NCBI GenBank assembly: GCA_016871915.1
Contig: VHBP01000007.1
Coordinates: 1 to 60,792 of the forward strand
From: Gemmatimonadota bacterium
GTDB taxonomy: Bacteria > Gemmatimonadota > Gemmatimonadetes > Gemmatimonadales > Gemmatimonadaceae
Direction: 5' to 3'
Length of the DNA: 60,792 bases
In this document: positions 8,850-17,572 of the stretch, piece after piece
Layout of the letters: the number at the start of each line of letters is the position of its first letter
How positions within the stretch are numbered: the stretch's first letter is position 1
Made by a program: the position numbers and the translations under genes
Notes under the pieces: model-generated
What the model saw: the letters and a program-made list of their open reading frames with translations, nothing else
Told to the model about the DNA's origin: nothing
Database searches by the model: none

Positions 8850-9799
8850 TTCGCGTGTGGCGCCCCGCCCTCCTCATGGCGCTGGTGGCGCTCGTCTGCC
8901 TCCCCACCGACCTCCTGGCGTGGACGCCGGGCACACACATCCTGCTGGGGGAAGCGCTGCTGGGATCGGCCGAGGTCTTGCTCCCCGCCGGGCTCGCCGC
9001 ACTCCTCCGTGCCTTCCCGATGGATTTCCTCTACGGGTCGATCGCCGCGGACACGAGCTTCGCGAAGCGCTACGCGAAGGTGGGGCGCCACTGTCACTTC
9101 TGGTCGGTGGCCGATGATATCGCGGACCGCGCGCGCGACGAGCCGCTGCAGGCCTTCGCCTACGGGTACCTCGCGCACCTCGCCGCCGATGTCGTGGCGC
9201 ACAACCACTTCGTGCCGCATCAGCTTGCCATCACCGCCGCGACCTCAGGCGCGGGGCATGGGTACTGGGAAAGCCGATTTGAGATGCAGACGGGGGATCG
9301 CTGGGCGCGGCGCGCGCGTGAGGTGATCCAGCGCGATCATGGACGTGCCGATGAGCATCTCGACCGGATCCTGAGCCCAACGATCTTCAGCACGCCGACG
9401 AATCGGCGGATCTTCCGTGGGATGGTCCACGCGTCCGACTCGCAGTCGTGGCAGCGGGTGATGGCGCTGATGGCGGAGCGCAGTCGCTATCCGCTCCGGG
9501 ATGCCACGGTCGCCGCGCATCTCGATGTGGCGTTCGATTACGTGGTGGACTGTCTAGCTCATGGCACGGAGTGCGTGCCCCGCCGGTTCGATCCGAGTGG
9601 CGAGGAGGCGCTGCGCGAGGCGAAGCAGTTGCGGCGCGCCTCGAAGGCGGGCGGCGAGCGCGCGATCCGACGCGAGGCCGCCGATCGTTTCCGCCTCCCC
9701 TCGGCCGGGCTGGGGTTCGCGCAGCGGCTCTCCGCCCCGCTCCACGCCCCCGCCGGTTCACCCGCTACTTCGCGATCCGAGCCACCAGCAGCTGATTGA
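8846..9799 (+). CDS. Exported zinc-dependent phospholipase C-like protein
   Basis: 317 residues with a Sec signal peptide (ALLMALVALVCLPTDLLAW). The mature N terminus starts WTPGTHILLGE, and His/Asp-rich motifs follow: GSIAADTSF, GRHCHFWSV and YGYLAHLAADVVAHNHFVPH. The N-terminal Trp-Thr-Pro-Gly-x-His and the HLxADxxxHNHF segment resemble the metal ligands of the zinc phospholipase C / S1-P1 nuclease fold (PF00882-like). The substrate is unknown. The C-terminal 90 residues are basic and then Pro/Ala-rich. Its 3' end overlaps the convergent gatB by 35 bases. Confidence 0.7.
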   Translation: MIRVWRPALLMALVALVCLPTDLLAWTPGTHILLGEALLGSAEVLLPAGLAALLRAFPMDFLYGSIAADTSFAKRYAKVGRHCHFWSVADDIADRARDEPLQAFAYGYLAHLAADVVAHNHFVPHQLAITAATSGAGHGYWESRFEMQTGDRWARRAREVIQRDHGRADEHLDRILSPTIFSTPTNRRIFRGMVHASDSQSWQRVMALMAERSRYPLRDATVAAHLDVAFDYVVDCLAHGTECVPRRFDPSGEEALREAKQLRRASKAGGERAIRREAADRFRLPSAGLGFAQRLSAPLHAPAGSPATSRSEPPAAD

Positions 9800-11195
9800 G
9801 CTTCTTGGGGTCGGCGCGCCCCTTGGACTTCTTCATCAGGAAGCCGACGAGCACCCCCTGCAGCTTCTGCTCCCCAGCAGCGAAGCGCGCCGCTTCCGTG
9901 GGATGCTCGGCCCAGACCTCGTCGATCCACTGCTCCAACGCCGAGTCATCGCCAACCTGCAGGAGTCCATCGCGCTGCGCGATCTGGTCGGGGGCCGCCG
10001 CGTCGGTGCGCATCGTGGCGAAGACGGTCTTGGCCGCGGTCGAGCTGAGCTGTCCCCCCTTCACCAACGCGATGAGCGCGGCGAGCCGCGCCGGTGCGAT
10101 CGGGAACTGGGCGAGCGAGACGCCCGACTCGTTCAGCGCCGCGAGGACCTCACCCATGATCCAGTTCGCTGCCGCCTTCCCGTCGCCAGCGGTCGCGACG
10201 ACCACCTCGAAGTAGGCCGCGAGCTCCACGGTGCCCGAGAGTACCTCGGCCTCCGCAGCTGAGAGCGTGTGCGAGTCGATCCAGCGCGCCCGACGTGCGG
10301 CCGGGAGTTCGGGGAGCGCATCGCGCTGCTCGCTGATCCATTCTGGCGTGAGGACGAGCGGCGGCAGATCGGGCTCAGGGAAATAGCGATAGTCGTGACT
10401 CCCCTCCTTGGACCGCGCCGCGCGGACCTCCTGCGCGGCCGCATCAAAGAGCATCGTCTGCTGGGCGATCGTGCCGCCGGCCTCGTAGGTGGCCACGTGG
10501 CGACGGAACTCGAGCTCGAGCGCCTTCTCGACGTTCGAGAAGGAGTTGAGGTTCTTGATCTCGGTGCGAGGACGGAAGGTGGTCTCGCCGAGCGGCCGCG
10601 CGGAGACATTGGCGTCGACGCGGAGGGAGCCCTCTTCCATCGAGACATCGCTCACGCCACAGAAGAGGAGGACCTCACGCAGCGCGCGGAGGTAGGCCCC
10701 GGCCTGCGCCGACGAGCGGATTTCTGGTTCGCCGACGATCTCGATCAGCGGCACCCCGGCTCGATTGAGATCGATCGCGGTCATCCCGGGAAAGCGATCG
10801 TGGATCGACTTTCCCGCATCCTCCTCCATGTGGACGCGGGTGATCCCGACGCGCATGCCATCGGCCAAGGTGAGATGCCCCTCCGTGGCCAGCGGGAACT
10901 CCGCCTGAGAGATCTGATAGCCCTTCGGCAGATCGGGATAGAAATAGTTCTTGCGCGCGAAGATGCTCCGCTCGTGCACGGTGCACCCGAGCGCAAGCGC
11001 CGCGCGAGTCGCCAGCGTCACGGCCTCGGCGTTGAGCACCGGGAGCGCGCCCGGCAGCGCGAGGCAGACGGGACAGGAGTTGCGATTCGGCGCGTCGCCG
11101 AAGTTCGTCGAGCAGGCACAGTAGGCCTTGGTGCGCGTCTTGAGCTGTACGTGCACCTCGAGCCCGACGACCATCTCCCAAGCCGTGGCGCTCAT
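9765..11195 (-). CDS. gatB: Asp-tRNA(Asn)/Glu-tRNA(Gln) amidotransferase subunit B
   Basis: Kinase and tRNA-binding subunit that phosphorylates misacylated Glu-tRNA(Gln) or Asp-tRNA(Asn) before amidation. 476 residues. Seen: VGLEVHVQLKTRTKAYC, CSTNFGDAPN, CPVCLALPGALPVLN, the HMEEDAGKSIHD metal-site segment, and the YqeY-like C-terminal tail domain. The start overlaps the gatA stop as ATGA. The complex implies that Gln-tRNA and/or Asn-tRNA is made by the indirect route. Confidence 0.97.
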   Translation of the reverse strand: MSATAWEMVVGLEVHVQLKTRTKAYCACSTNFGDAPNRNSCPVCLALPGALPVLNAEAVTLATRAALALGCTVHERSIFARKNYFYPDLPKGYQISQAEFPLATEGHLTLADGMRVGITRVHMEEDAGKSIHDRFPGMTAIDLNRAGVPLIEIVGEPEIRSSAQAGAYLRALREVLLFCGVSDVSMEEGSLRVDANVSARPLGETTFRPRTEIKNLNSFSNVEKALELEFRRHVATYEAGGTIAQQTMLFDAAAQEVRAARSKEGSHDYRYFPEPDLPPLVLTPEWISEQRDALPELPAARRARWIDSHTLSAAEAEVLSGTVELAAYFEVVVATAGDGKAAANWIMGEVLAALNESGVSLAQFPIAPARLAALIALVKGGQLSSTAAKTVFATMRTDAAAPDQIAQRDGLLQVGDDSALEQWIDEVWAEHPTEAARFAAGEQKLQGVLVGFLMKKSKGRADPKKLNQLLVARIAK

Positions 11196-12622
11196 CGGTG
11201 GGCCTCCGCGCCGAGCGCTTCTTCCAGCGCATAGGCTGCCCGGAACATCGTCGGCTCGTCGAAGGCCGGAGCGAGCAACTGTCCGCCGACCGGGAGGCCA
11301 TTCACCCGCCCGATGGGGAGGGAGATCCCTGGGATCCCCGCGAGGTTCGCCGTCACCGTGTAGATGTCGCTGAGGTACATCTCGTAGGGATCGGAGATCG
11401 CCCCAAGTGCGAACGCCGGGGTCGGCGTGGTCGGGGTGAAGAGCACATGGACGCCTGACGCAAAGACGTCGGTGAAGTCGCGCGCGATCAGGGCCCGGAC
11501 CTCCTGCGCTTTCCGATAGTAGGCATCGTAGTAGCCCGCGCTCAGCACGTAGGTGCCAAGGAGGATGCGGCGCGTGACCTCGGCCCCGAAGCCGGCGGCG
11601 CGCGTCGCGCCATACATCGCCTGCACGCCATCGGCTTCGATGCGCATACCGTATCGTACGCCATCGAAGCGGGCGAGATTCGCCGAGGCCTCGGCCGGCG
11701 CGATAATGTAGTAGACGGGGATCGCGTAGGGCGTATGCGGGAGCGAGACCTCGCGGATCGTCGCCCCCTGCGCACGGAGCGCCTCGAGGGCGCGATCACA
11801 GGTGGCGCGCACCTCCGGCATCAACGAGTCGGGGAAATACTCCTTCGGCACGCCGACGACAAGGCCGGCGAGCGGCCCTGGGCCAACGCGCATCGCGGGC
11901 ACCGCATGCGCGGCCGAGGTGGCATCGCGGGGATCGTGACCCGAGATGATCTCGGTGGCAAGCGCGGCATCGTCCACGGTGCGGCCGAAGGGGGCGACGC
12001 AATCGAGGGAGGAGGCGAAGGCCACGAGCCCGTAGCGCGAGACGCGGCCGTAGGTGGGCTTCACGCCGACAATCCCGCAGAAGGCCGCGGGCTGCCGCAC
12101 CGAGCCCCCGGTCTCGGAGCCGAGCCCGATCGGAGCGATGCCGGCGGCGACCGCTGCGGCGGAGCCGCCCGATGAGCCACCAGGCGCGCGGCGGCGATCA
12201 TGCGGATTCCGGGACGGCCCGAACGCGCTGTGCTCCGTCGAGGAGCCCATCGCGAACTCATCCATGTTCGTCTTGCCGATCACGATGGCGCCGGCCTCGC
12301 GCAGCTTCCGCACGGCGGTGGCCTCGTAGGGGCTCACCCAGCCGTCGAGGATCTTCGAGCCGCAGGTCGTGGGGAGTGTGCGGGTGGCGAGGTTGTCCTT
12401 GATCGCGACGGGGACACCAGCGAGCGGGCCCATCGCGAGAGGCTGCATCGTGGAGTCATGCGCACCGACCGGATGCACGATGGCGTTGAGCCCATCGGCT
12501 CCCGCATGGGTCTCTGCGAGGCGGTCCAACGAGGCCGTGAGGAGCTCACGCGCAGGGGTCCGCCCCTCGCGCACGGCGGCGCCGAGCTGGGCGGCGGTCA
12601 GATCGAGGAGAGAACGGCTCAT
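11192..12622 (-). CDS. gatA: Asp-tRNA(Asn)/Glu-tRNA(Gln) amidotransferase subunit A
   Basis: Amidase-signature subunit that releases ammonia from glutamine. 476 residues. The Ser-cisSer-Lys triad is present: Lys in VPVAIKDNLATR, cis-Ser in GGSSGGSAAAVAAG, and the nucleophilic Ser in the following GSETGGSVRQPAAF. Overlaps gatC upstream and gatB downstream by four bases each, giving equimolar translation of the heterotrimer. Confidence 0.97.
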   Translation of the reverse strand: MSRSLLDLTAAQLGAAVREGRTPARELLTASLDRLAETHAGADGLNAIVHPVGAHDSTMQPLAMGPLAGVPVAIKDNLATRTLPTTCGSKILDGWVSPYEATAVRKLREAGAIVIGKTNMDEFAMGSSTEHSAFGPSRNPHDRRRAPGGSSGGSAAAVAAGIAPIGLGSETGGSVRQPAAFCGIVGVKPTYGRVSRYGLVAFASSLDCVAPFGRTVDDAALATEIISGHDPRDATSAAHAVPAMRVGPGPLAGLVVGVPKEYFPDSLMPEVRATCDRALEALRAQGATIREVSLPHTPYAIPVYYIIAPAEASANLARFDGVRYGMRIEADGVQAMYGATRAAGFGAEVTRRILLGTYVLSAGYYDAYYRKAQEVRALIARDFTDVFASGVHVLFTPTTPTPAFALGAISDPYEMYLSDIYTVTANLAGIPGISLPIGRVNGLPVGGQLLAPAFDEPTMFRAAYALEEALGAEAHR

Positions 12623-12927
12623 GCCCCCTCCCCCGCGTCTTCGTGCGTGGCGAGCCGCGGGACGAGGAAGAACCCTTCACGCATCTCCGGCGCGAACTCG
12701 GCAGGGGGGCGCGTCAGCGGCACCGCCCCCGCCACATCGGCCCTCAGTGCCATCCCCGGACGCACCGCATCGGCGGCGGCCGCGCCGGACGATGGCACCT
12801 GCTGGAGGGCTTCCATGTGCCCGAGGATCGCATTGAGCTGTTCGACGTACGGGGCGAGCTCTCCCTCAGGGATGCTCAGCCGCGCCAACGTCGCCACATG
12901 CCGCACATCATCAGGCGTCACACTCAT
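12619..12927 (-). CDS. gatC: Asp-tRNA(Asn)/Glu-tRNA(Gln) amidotransferase subunit C
   Basis: 102-residue clamp subunit that stabilises GatA-GatB. Seen: VTPDDVRHVATLARLSIPE at the N terminus and the C-terminal FFLVPRL. The ATG overlaps the pcrA stop by one base (TGATG). A GTG one codon further up is also possible but not needed. Coupling to a helicase gene upstream is a local peculiarity, not a functional link. Confidence 0.93.
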   Translation of the reverse strand: MSVTPDDVRHVATLARLSIPEGELAPYVEQLNAILGHMEALQQVPSSGAAAADAVRPGMALRADVAGAVPLTRPPAEFAPEMREGFFLVPRLATHEDAGEGA

Positions 12928-15212
12928 CACTCGAATCCTCGCTCAAGTCCGGCGAAGGCGATCACCAGTCGCTTCCGCCCGATGCTGTCATCATCGAAAT
13001 CGACCGTCACCTTCGCGTCGCGGCCACTCCCACTGAGCTCCGCGATGGTGCCGGACCCAAAGCGCGTATGCCACACCCGCTCGCCGGGGACGAAGCGCGG
13101 GAGGTCCTGCGACGGCGCCTCCTCCGGCTCGAATTCCACACGCGTCCCCCCGCGCGGAGACCACTCTGGCGTACGCGCCCCACCGAAGGGGCGTTCCCGC
13201 CCCTCGTTCCGACCGAACCGTGATCCGCCGCCAGCGCTCCCCCCGAGAAAGGGCGAGGCGATCCGCGCAGACCCCTTGGCTCGCGCGGTGGGCTGCTTGG
13301 TGTAGTGCTCCGCCACCCCACCTCGGAGGAAGCTCGACATCACGCTCGGCAGCAACTCCCCGTTGCGCCGACGCTGATGCGCCCAGGAGAGCTGGAGCCG
13401 CTCGCCGGCGCGCGTGATGGCGACGTAGAGCAACCGTCGTTCCTCCTCGAGCGCCTCGGGATCGTCGATTGTCCGGAAGAGCGGGAAGAGTCCCTCTTCG
13501 AGACCGGAGACGCAGACCATCGGGAACTCGAGCCCCTTCGCCGTGTGCACCGTCATCATCGTCACCGCATCGGCATCGGGGCCGAGCTGATCGAGTCCGG
13601 TGACGAGGGTCGCGCGCTGCAGGAAGTGATCGAGCGGCCGTAGCCCCACCTCGCCACCATCCTCGATCAGGGTCTCGGCCGCCGAGGTCACGAGTTCACG
13701 GACGTTGTCGAGGCGCTCGAGCCCCTCGGGGCCTTCCGCCCGCAGCGCCTCGTTGAAGCCCGTGGCCTGGATCACTTCGAGCAAGAGCCGATCGACTCCA
13801 CTGTCGGCCGCGAGCGCGCGAACGCGATCGACGATCGCGACCATCTGCGTGAGTGCGTTCCGCGTGGCAGGGCGCACCCCAGCCATCGACTCGATCCGGC
13901 GCGACTGTTCAAGCAGCGAGACGCCGTTGGTCCGTGCCTCCGCGGCGAGGAGTTCGAGCGTCGTCTCACCCACCCCACGCTTGGGCGCGGTGATGGCCCG
14001 ACGGAACGCCTCATCGTCCGACGGATTCGCGACGAGACGGAGCCAAGCGACGAGGTCCTTAATCTCGCGGCGGTCGTAGAAGCGCACCGCGCCGATCACG
14101 CGATACGGGATCGCCTGCACGCGCAGCGCCTCTTCCATCGCGCGGCTCTGCGCATTGGTGCGGTAGAGGATCGCGCACTCGCGCCATGCGCCACGCGTCC
14201 CCTGCCATCGCCGACAGGCGTCGACCACGGCGTCGGCCTCATCGCGATCGTCTGCCGCCTCCACGAGGGTGACCGGCTCCCCACCGAGACGCGTCGTGCG
14301 CAGCGTCTTCCCTCGGCGCCCTTCGTTCATGCGGATCACCGCGTTGGCGAGATCCAGGATGGGCGCGGTCGAGCGATAGTTCTCCTCGAGGCGCACGATG
14401 CGCGCGGAGGGGAAGTCGCGCTCGAAATCGAGGATGTTGCGGATGTCGGCGCCCCGCCAGCCGTAGATCGCCTGATCATCGTCACCGACGACGGCGAGGT
14501 TGCCATGCCCGCCGGCGATGAGCCGCACGAAGTCGTATTGCGCGCGATTGGTGTCCTGGTACTCGTCGACGAGCACCTGCTGGAAGCGCGTCGCGAAGTG
14601 CTGGCGGATCTGCTCCGACTCGCGGAGGATGCGGACCGGGAGGGTGAGCAAGTCGTCGAAGCTCACCGCGTTCGCGCTCCGAAGCGCGCCCTCCAGTTCG
14701 CGATAGACCTTGGCGGCGGCCTCGGCGATCGGGGTCCGACCGAGGCGCACGTACTCCACCGGATCCACGAGCGCGTTCTTGGCCGACGAGATCTCGGCGA
14801 GGATCGCCTTCGGGGTGAAGACCTTGTGGCTGATGCGGAGCCGCTCCATCTCACGCTTCACGACGGCGAGGGTGTCGTCTTCGTCGTAGATCGTGTATTC
14901 CGGTGTGCGTCCGACGCGATCGGCGTGACGACGGAGCATCCGCGCGCCGATGCCATGGAAGGTGCCGATCCACATCCCAGCGGGATCGTGCCCGAGGAGC
15001 CGTCCGACGCGCTCGCGCATCTCCCCCGCCGCCTTGTTGGTGAAGGTGACGGCGAGGATGGCAGAGGGCGGGACACGATGCTGCTCGATGAGCCGCGCGA
15101 TGCGTGTCGTCAGGACGCGCGTCTTACCGGAGCCAGCGCCAGCGACCACGAGCAACGGCCCTCCGATGTGCTCGACCGCCTCCTGCTGCGCGGGGTTGAG
15201 AGCGGGGCTCAC
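12927..15212 (-). CDS. pcrA: UvrD/PcrA-type superfamily 1 ATP-dependent DNA helicase
   Basis: 3'-5' DNA helicase used in nucleotide-excision repair, mismatch repair and plasmid replication. 761 residues, typical of PcrA/UvrD. Seen: Q motif and Walker A (NPAQQEAV, VVAGAGSGKTRVLTTRIA), motif Ia AVTFTNKAAGEM, motif II VLVDEYQDTNRAQY, motif III VGDDDQAIYGWRGAD, motif IV LEENYRST, motif V TVHTAKGLEFPMV and motif VI LYVAITRAGERL. The C terminus has a Tudor-like segment (FVPGERVWHTRFGSG), as PcrA does for RNA polymerase contact. Overlaps serS by four bases. Confidence 0.95.
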   Translation of the reverse strand: MSPALNPAQQEAVEHIGGPLLVVAGAGSGKTRVLTTRIARLIEQHRVPPSAILAVTFTNKAAGEMRERVGRLLGHDPAGMWIGTFHGIGARMLRRHADRVGRTPEYTIYDEDDTLAVVKREMERLRISHKVFTPKAILAEISSAKNALVDPVEYVRLGRTPIAEAAAKVYRELEGALRSANAVSFDDLLTLPVRILRESEQIRQHFATRFQQVLVDEYQDTNRAQYDFVRLIAGGHGNLAVVGDDDQAIYGWRGADIRNILDFERDFPSARIVRLEENYRSTAPILDLANAVIRMNEGRRGKTLRTTRLGGEPVTLVEAADDRDEADAVVDACRRWQGTRGAWRECAILYRTNAQSRAMEEALRVQAIPYRVIGAVRFYDRREIKDLVAWLRLVANPSDDEAFRRAITAPKRGVGETTLELLAAEARTNGVSLLEQSRRIESMAGVRPATRNALTQMVAIVDRVRALAADSGVDRLLLEVIQATGFNEALRAEGPEGLERLDNVRELVTSAAETLIEDGGEVGLRPLDHFLQRATLVTGLDQLGPDADAVTMMTVHTAKGLEFPMVCVSGLEEGLFPLFRTIDDPEALEEERRLLYVAITRAGERLQLSWAHQRRRNGELLPSVMSSFLRGGVAEHYTKQPTARAKGSARIASPFLGGSAGGGSRFGRNEGRERPFGGARTPEWSPRGGTRVEFEPEEAPSQDLPRFVPGERVWHTRFGSGTIAELSGSGRDAKVTVDFDDDSIGRKRLVIAFAGLERGFE

Positions 15213-16483
15213 CCGAGGCGATCGGCGCCCACCCAGGGGCGCAGGGCCTCAGGCACCGTCACGCTCCCATCGGGCTGCTGGTAGTGCTCGAGGATCGCCG
15301 CGAAGATCCGCGGGAAGGCGAGCCCGGAGCCGTTGAGCGTGTAGACGAAGCGGGGTTTCTCGCCTGGCGCCGGCCGGAACCGGATGTTGGCCCGACGCGC
15401 CTGGAAATCGGTGAAGAGCGAGCACGACGAGACCTCGAGCCACTTCCCGACCCCGGGGGCGAAGACCTCGAGATCGTAGGTCTTGGCGCTCCCGAACCCG
15501 GTGTCTCCCGCGGCGAGGAGCACCACGCGATATGGGAGTCCCAACCCCTGCAGCACCGTCTCCGCATGCGAGAGCAGCAGCTGCAACTGCGCCTCCCCAT
15601 CCTCCGGCGCGCAGTAGCGCACGAGCTCGACCTTGTCGAACTCATGGACGCGCAACACCCCCCGCGTGTCCTTCCCCGCGGAGCCTGCCTCGCGACGGAA
15701 ACAGGGGCTGTAGGCGCAGAACGCCTTCGGGAGCTCCTCCGCCGCGAGGATCTCATCACGATAGAGGTTCGTGACGGGGACCTCCGCCGTGGGGATGAGG
15801 AAGAGCTCCTCATCCTTCAAGGCGTACATGTCATCCTCGAACTTCGGGAGCTGGCCGGTGCCGACCATCGAGGGCCGGTTCACGACGACGGGGACCCAGC
15901 ACTCCTCATAACCGAACTCGCTGGTGTGCAGGTCGAGCATCGCGTTCATGAACGACCGGATCATCCGAGCGCCGGTGCCACGATAGACCACGAACCCCGA
16001 GCCGGAGATCTTGGCGCCACGTTCGAGATCGAGGAGCCCCAAGCTCGCGCCCACTTCCCAGTGCGGCTTGATCCCCTCGGCCTCGCGCGGCGTGCCCCAA
16101 CTCCGCACCACGACGTTGGCGGACTCATCTCCTTCCGGCACGTCGGGGAGCGGGATATTCGGCACGCCCAGCAGGAGCTCCTCGAGCCGCGCCTCGGTCG
16201 GCGCGAGCGTCGCCTCGAGCGCGGCGATCGCCTCACCGAGCGCGCGCGCCTCGGCCATCTCCACCGCGGCATCCTCTCCGGCCTTCTTCTTCTTGCCGAC
16301 GACCTGCGTGAGCGCGTTGCGCTGCGCCTTCTTCTCCTCGACGGCCTGGATCGTCTGCCGACGCGTGCGGTCGAGCGTCTCGGATTCGTCGATCACCGGC
16401 CCGTAGACCTCGAGCTTCCCCCGTCGACGCATCCCGTCGCGAAGCGCCTCGGCCTGCTCCCGGATCATCCGGAGATGGTGCAT
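15209..16483 (-). CDS. serS: Seryl-tRNA synthetase
   Basis: Charges tRNA-Ser (and tRNA-Sec, relevant because selB is in this window). 424 residues: an N-terminal coiled-coil arm that reaches the long variable arm of tRNA-Ser (about 30-105), then the class II core with motif 2 FRREAGSAGKDTRGVLRVHE, EVSSCSLFTDFQARR and motif 3 LNGSGLAFPRIFAAILEHYQ. The start is a GTG three bases after the stop of the small lipoprotein gene upstream. Confidence 0.97.
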   Translation of the reverse strand: MHHLRMIREQAEALRDGMRRRGKLEVYGPVIDESETLDRTRRQTIQAVEEKKAQRNALTQVVGKKKKAGEDAAVEMAEARALGEAIAALEATLAPTEARLEELLLGVPNIPLPDVPEGDESANVVVRSWGTPREAEGIKPHWEVGASLGLLDLERGAKISGSGFVVYRGTGARMIRSFMNAMLDLHTSEFGYEECWVPVVVNRPSMVGTGQLPKFEDDMYALKDEELFLIPTAEVPVTNLYRDEILAAEELPKAFCAYSPCFRREAGSAGKDTRGVLRVHEFDKVELVRYCAPEDGEAQLQLLLSHAETVLQGLGLPYRVVLLAAGDTGFGSAKTYDLEVFAPGVGKWLEVSSCSLFTDFQARRANIRFRPAPGEKPRFVYTLNGSGLAFPRIFAAILEHYQQPDGSVTVPEALRPWVGADRLG

Positions 16484-16486
16484 CGC

Positions 16487-17074
16487 TCAGTACTCCGGGA
16501 TCCCGGCGACGAACGAACGGAAGCCGCAGTTGGGATTCACCCGCGCGCTGAGGATCGCCCGACGCCCGACGGGATCGATCGAGTCGACGACGAACTTGGC
16601 GTAGATGTCCGCCGACTGGCTGTACTGACAGGCCAGCGAGTTGATCTTCACCATGAAGACACCACCCGGGTTCACCAGGAGGGTCGAATCGGGGAGCCAC
16701 CCGGTGCGAGGGGCCTCGAGGAGCTGCGAGTACGGCGTGGTCGAGCGCTGCATGGCGACGACTCGCGACCCGATGAGAGGTTGGACGAGCTTGCTCACCG
16801 GCAGGATGACCAACCGGCCATCGGCATCGATGTCGATGGCGAAGTCGAAGGAGCCCGCGGCGTCGAGCTGCGACGCGGAGGCCGTCGTCACGATCACAGC
16901 GGACGGATAGGTGGCCGAGGTCCCGGTGACCGCCCAGAGCTCGAAGCTCCGATCGATGTTGGGGAACTGCGCCTGGAGCTGGAAGGGATCGTCACACGCC
17001 GTCAGCCCGCCCCCGAAGAGGGCGGCGACGAGGAGAGGAATCAGGGCGCGGCGACGGCGCGCGGCAGGGGTCAT
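16487..17074 (-). CDS. Small exported lipoprotein of unknown function
   Basis: 195 residues. A basic N terminus ([12 protein letters not shown]) leads into a hydrophobic segment and lipobox LTAC, so the mature protein starts at Cys-Asp-Asp. Asp in position 2 of the mature form is an inner-membrane retention signal in E. coli; whether that holds here is unknown. No known domain is recognised. The body is Ser/Thr/Val-rich, consistent with a beta structure, with two further Cys residues. It stops three bases before serS and is divergent from a response regulator. A longer in-frame reading reaching into that gene is rejected. Confidence 0.65.
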   Translation of the reverse strand: MTPAARRRRALIPLLVAALFGGGLTACDDPFQLQAQFPNIDRSFELWAVTGTSATYPSAVIVTTASASQLDAAGSFDFAIDIDADGRLVILPVSKLVQPLIGSRVVAMQRSTTPYSQLLEAPRTGWLPDSTLLVNPGGVFMVKINSLACQYSQSADIYAKFVVDSIDPVGRRAILSARVNPNCGFRSFVAGIPEY

Positions 17075-17103
17075 GGGCACAGGGTGGAAGCTAGCGGGAG
17101 CGA

Positions 17104-17120
17104 CGCGTGGATGCCACGCG
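17104..17120. repeat. 7-3-7 perfect inverted repeat between divergent genes
   Basis: CGCGTGG-ATG-CCACGCG lies between the lipoprotein start (17074) and the -35 box of the response regulator promoter (17128). Size, symmetry and place suit a dimeric regulator's operator, but perfect 7-bp arms occur by chance in DNA this GC-rich. Confidence 0.35.
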
Positions 17121-17127
17121 AAACTGC

Positions 17128-17155
17128 TTGACTTCGGAGGGGGCCCGGGTATGCT
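17128..17155 (+). promoter_or_regulatory. Sigma70-type promoter of the response-regulator/manC operon
   Basis: TTGACT, 16-base spacer, TATGCT. The distance from the -10 box to the ATG is about 28 bases. It is the only convincing promoter in this divergent region. Confidence 0.65.
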
Positions 17156-17182
17156 TGAGCGCATCCCATCCACCCTGCGCCG

Positions 17183-17572
17183 ATGCCTCCCATTCACGTC
17201 CTCGTCGCCGACGACGAGCCGCACATCGGCCGGATCATCAAGACCAAGCTCGAGCAGGGGCCGTTCACCGTCACCCTCGCTTACGATGGCATGGATGCCG
17301 TCGAGACCCTCGAGCAGGATGCGTCGGTCCAACTGGTGATCCTCGACCTCATGATGCCGCGCATGGGGGGGATCGCCGTCCTCGACCGGATGCGGGCCGA
17401 CGCTCGCTGGTCTGCCCTCCCCTGCCTGATCCTCACGGCCGCCGGTCAGGACCATCAGGAGGTCGAGGCTCGGCAGCACGGCGCCAACGACTTCATGACC
17501 AAGCCCTTCAGTCCGAAACGACTCCTGGCGCGCGTAGCCGCGCTCGCCGGGGTCGCGGAGCCCCATGACTAG
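17183..17572 (+). CDS. Single-domain response regulator (CheY-like)
   Basis: 129 residues, a receiver domain only. The acidic pair is in VLVADDEPHIG, the phosphoacceptor Asp in LVILDLMMPRMGG (about residue 54), the switch Thr in LILTAAG, and the conserved Lys in NDFMTKPFSP. There is no output domain, so it must act through a partner. No histidine kinase is in the window. It overlaps the mannose-1-phosphate guanylyltransferase gene by eight bases, so the two are co-transcribed. Confidence 0.9.
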   Translation: MPPIHVLVADDEPHIGRIIKTKLEQGPFTVTLAYDGMDAVETLEQDASVQLVILDLMMPRMGGIAVLDRMRADARWSALPCLILTAAGQDHQEVEARQHGANDFMTKPFSPKRLLARVAALAGVAEPHD

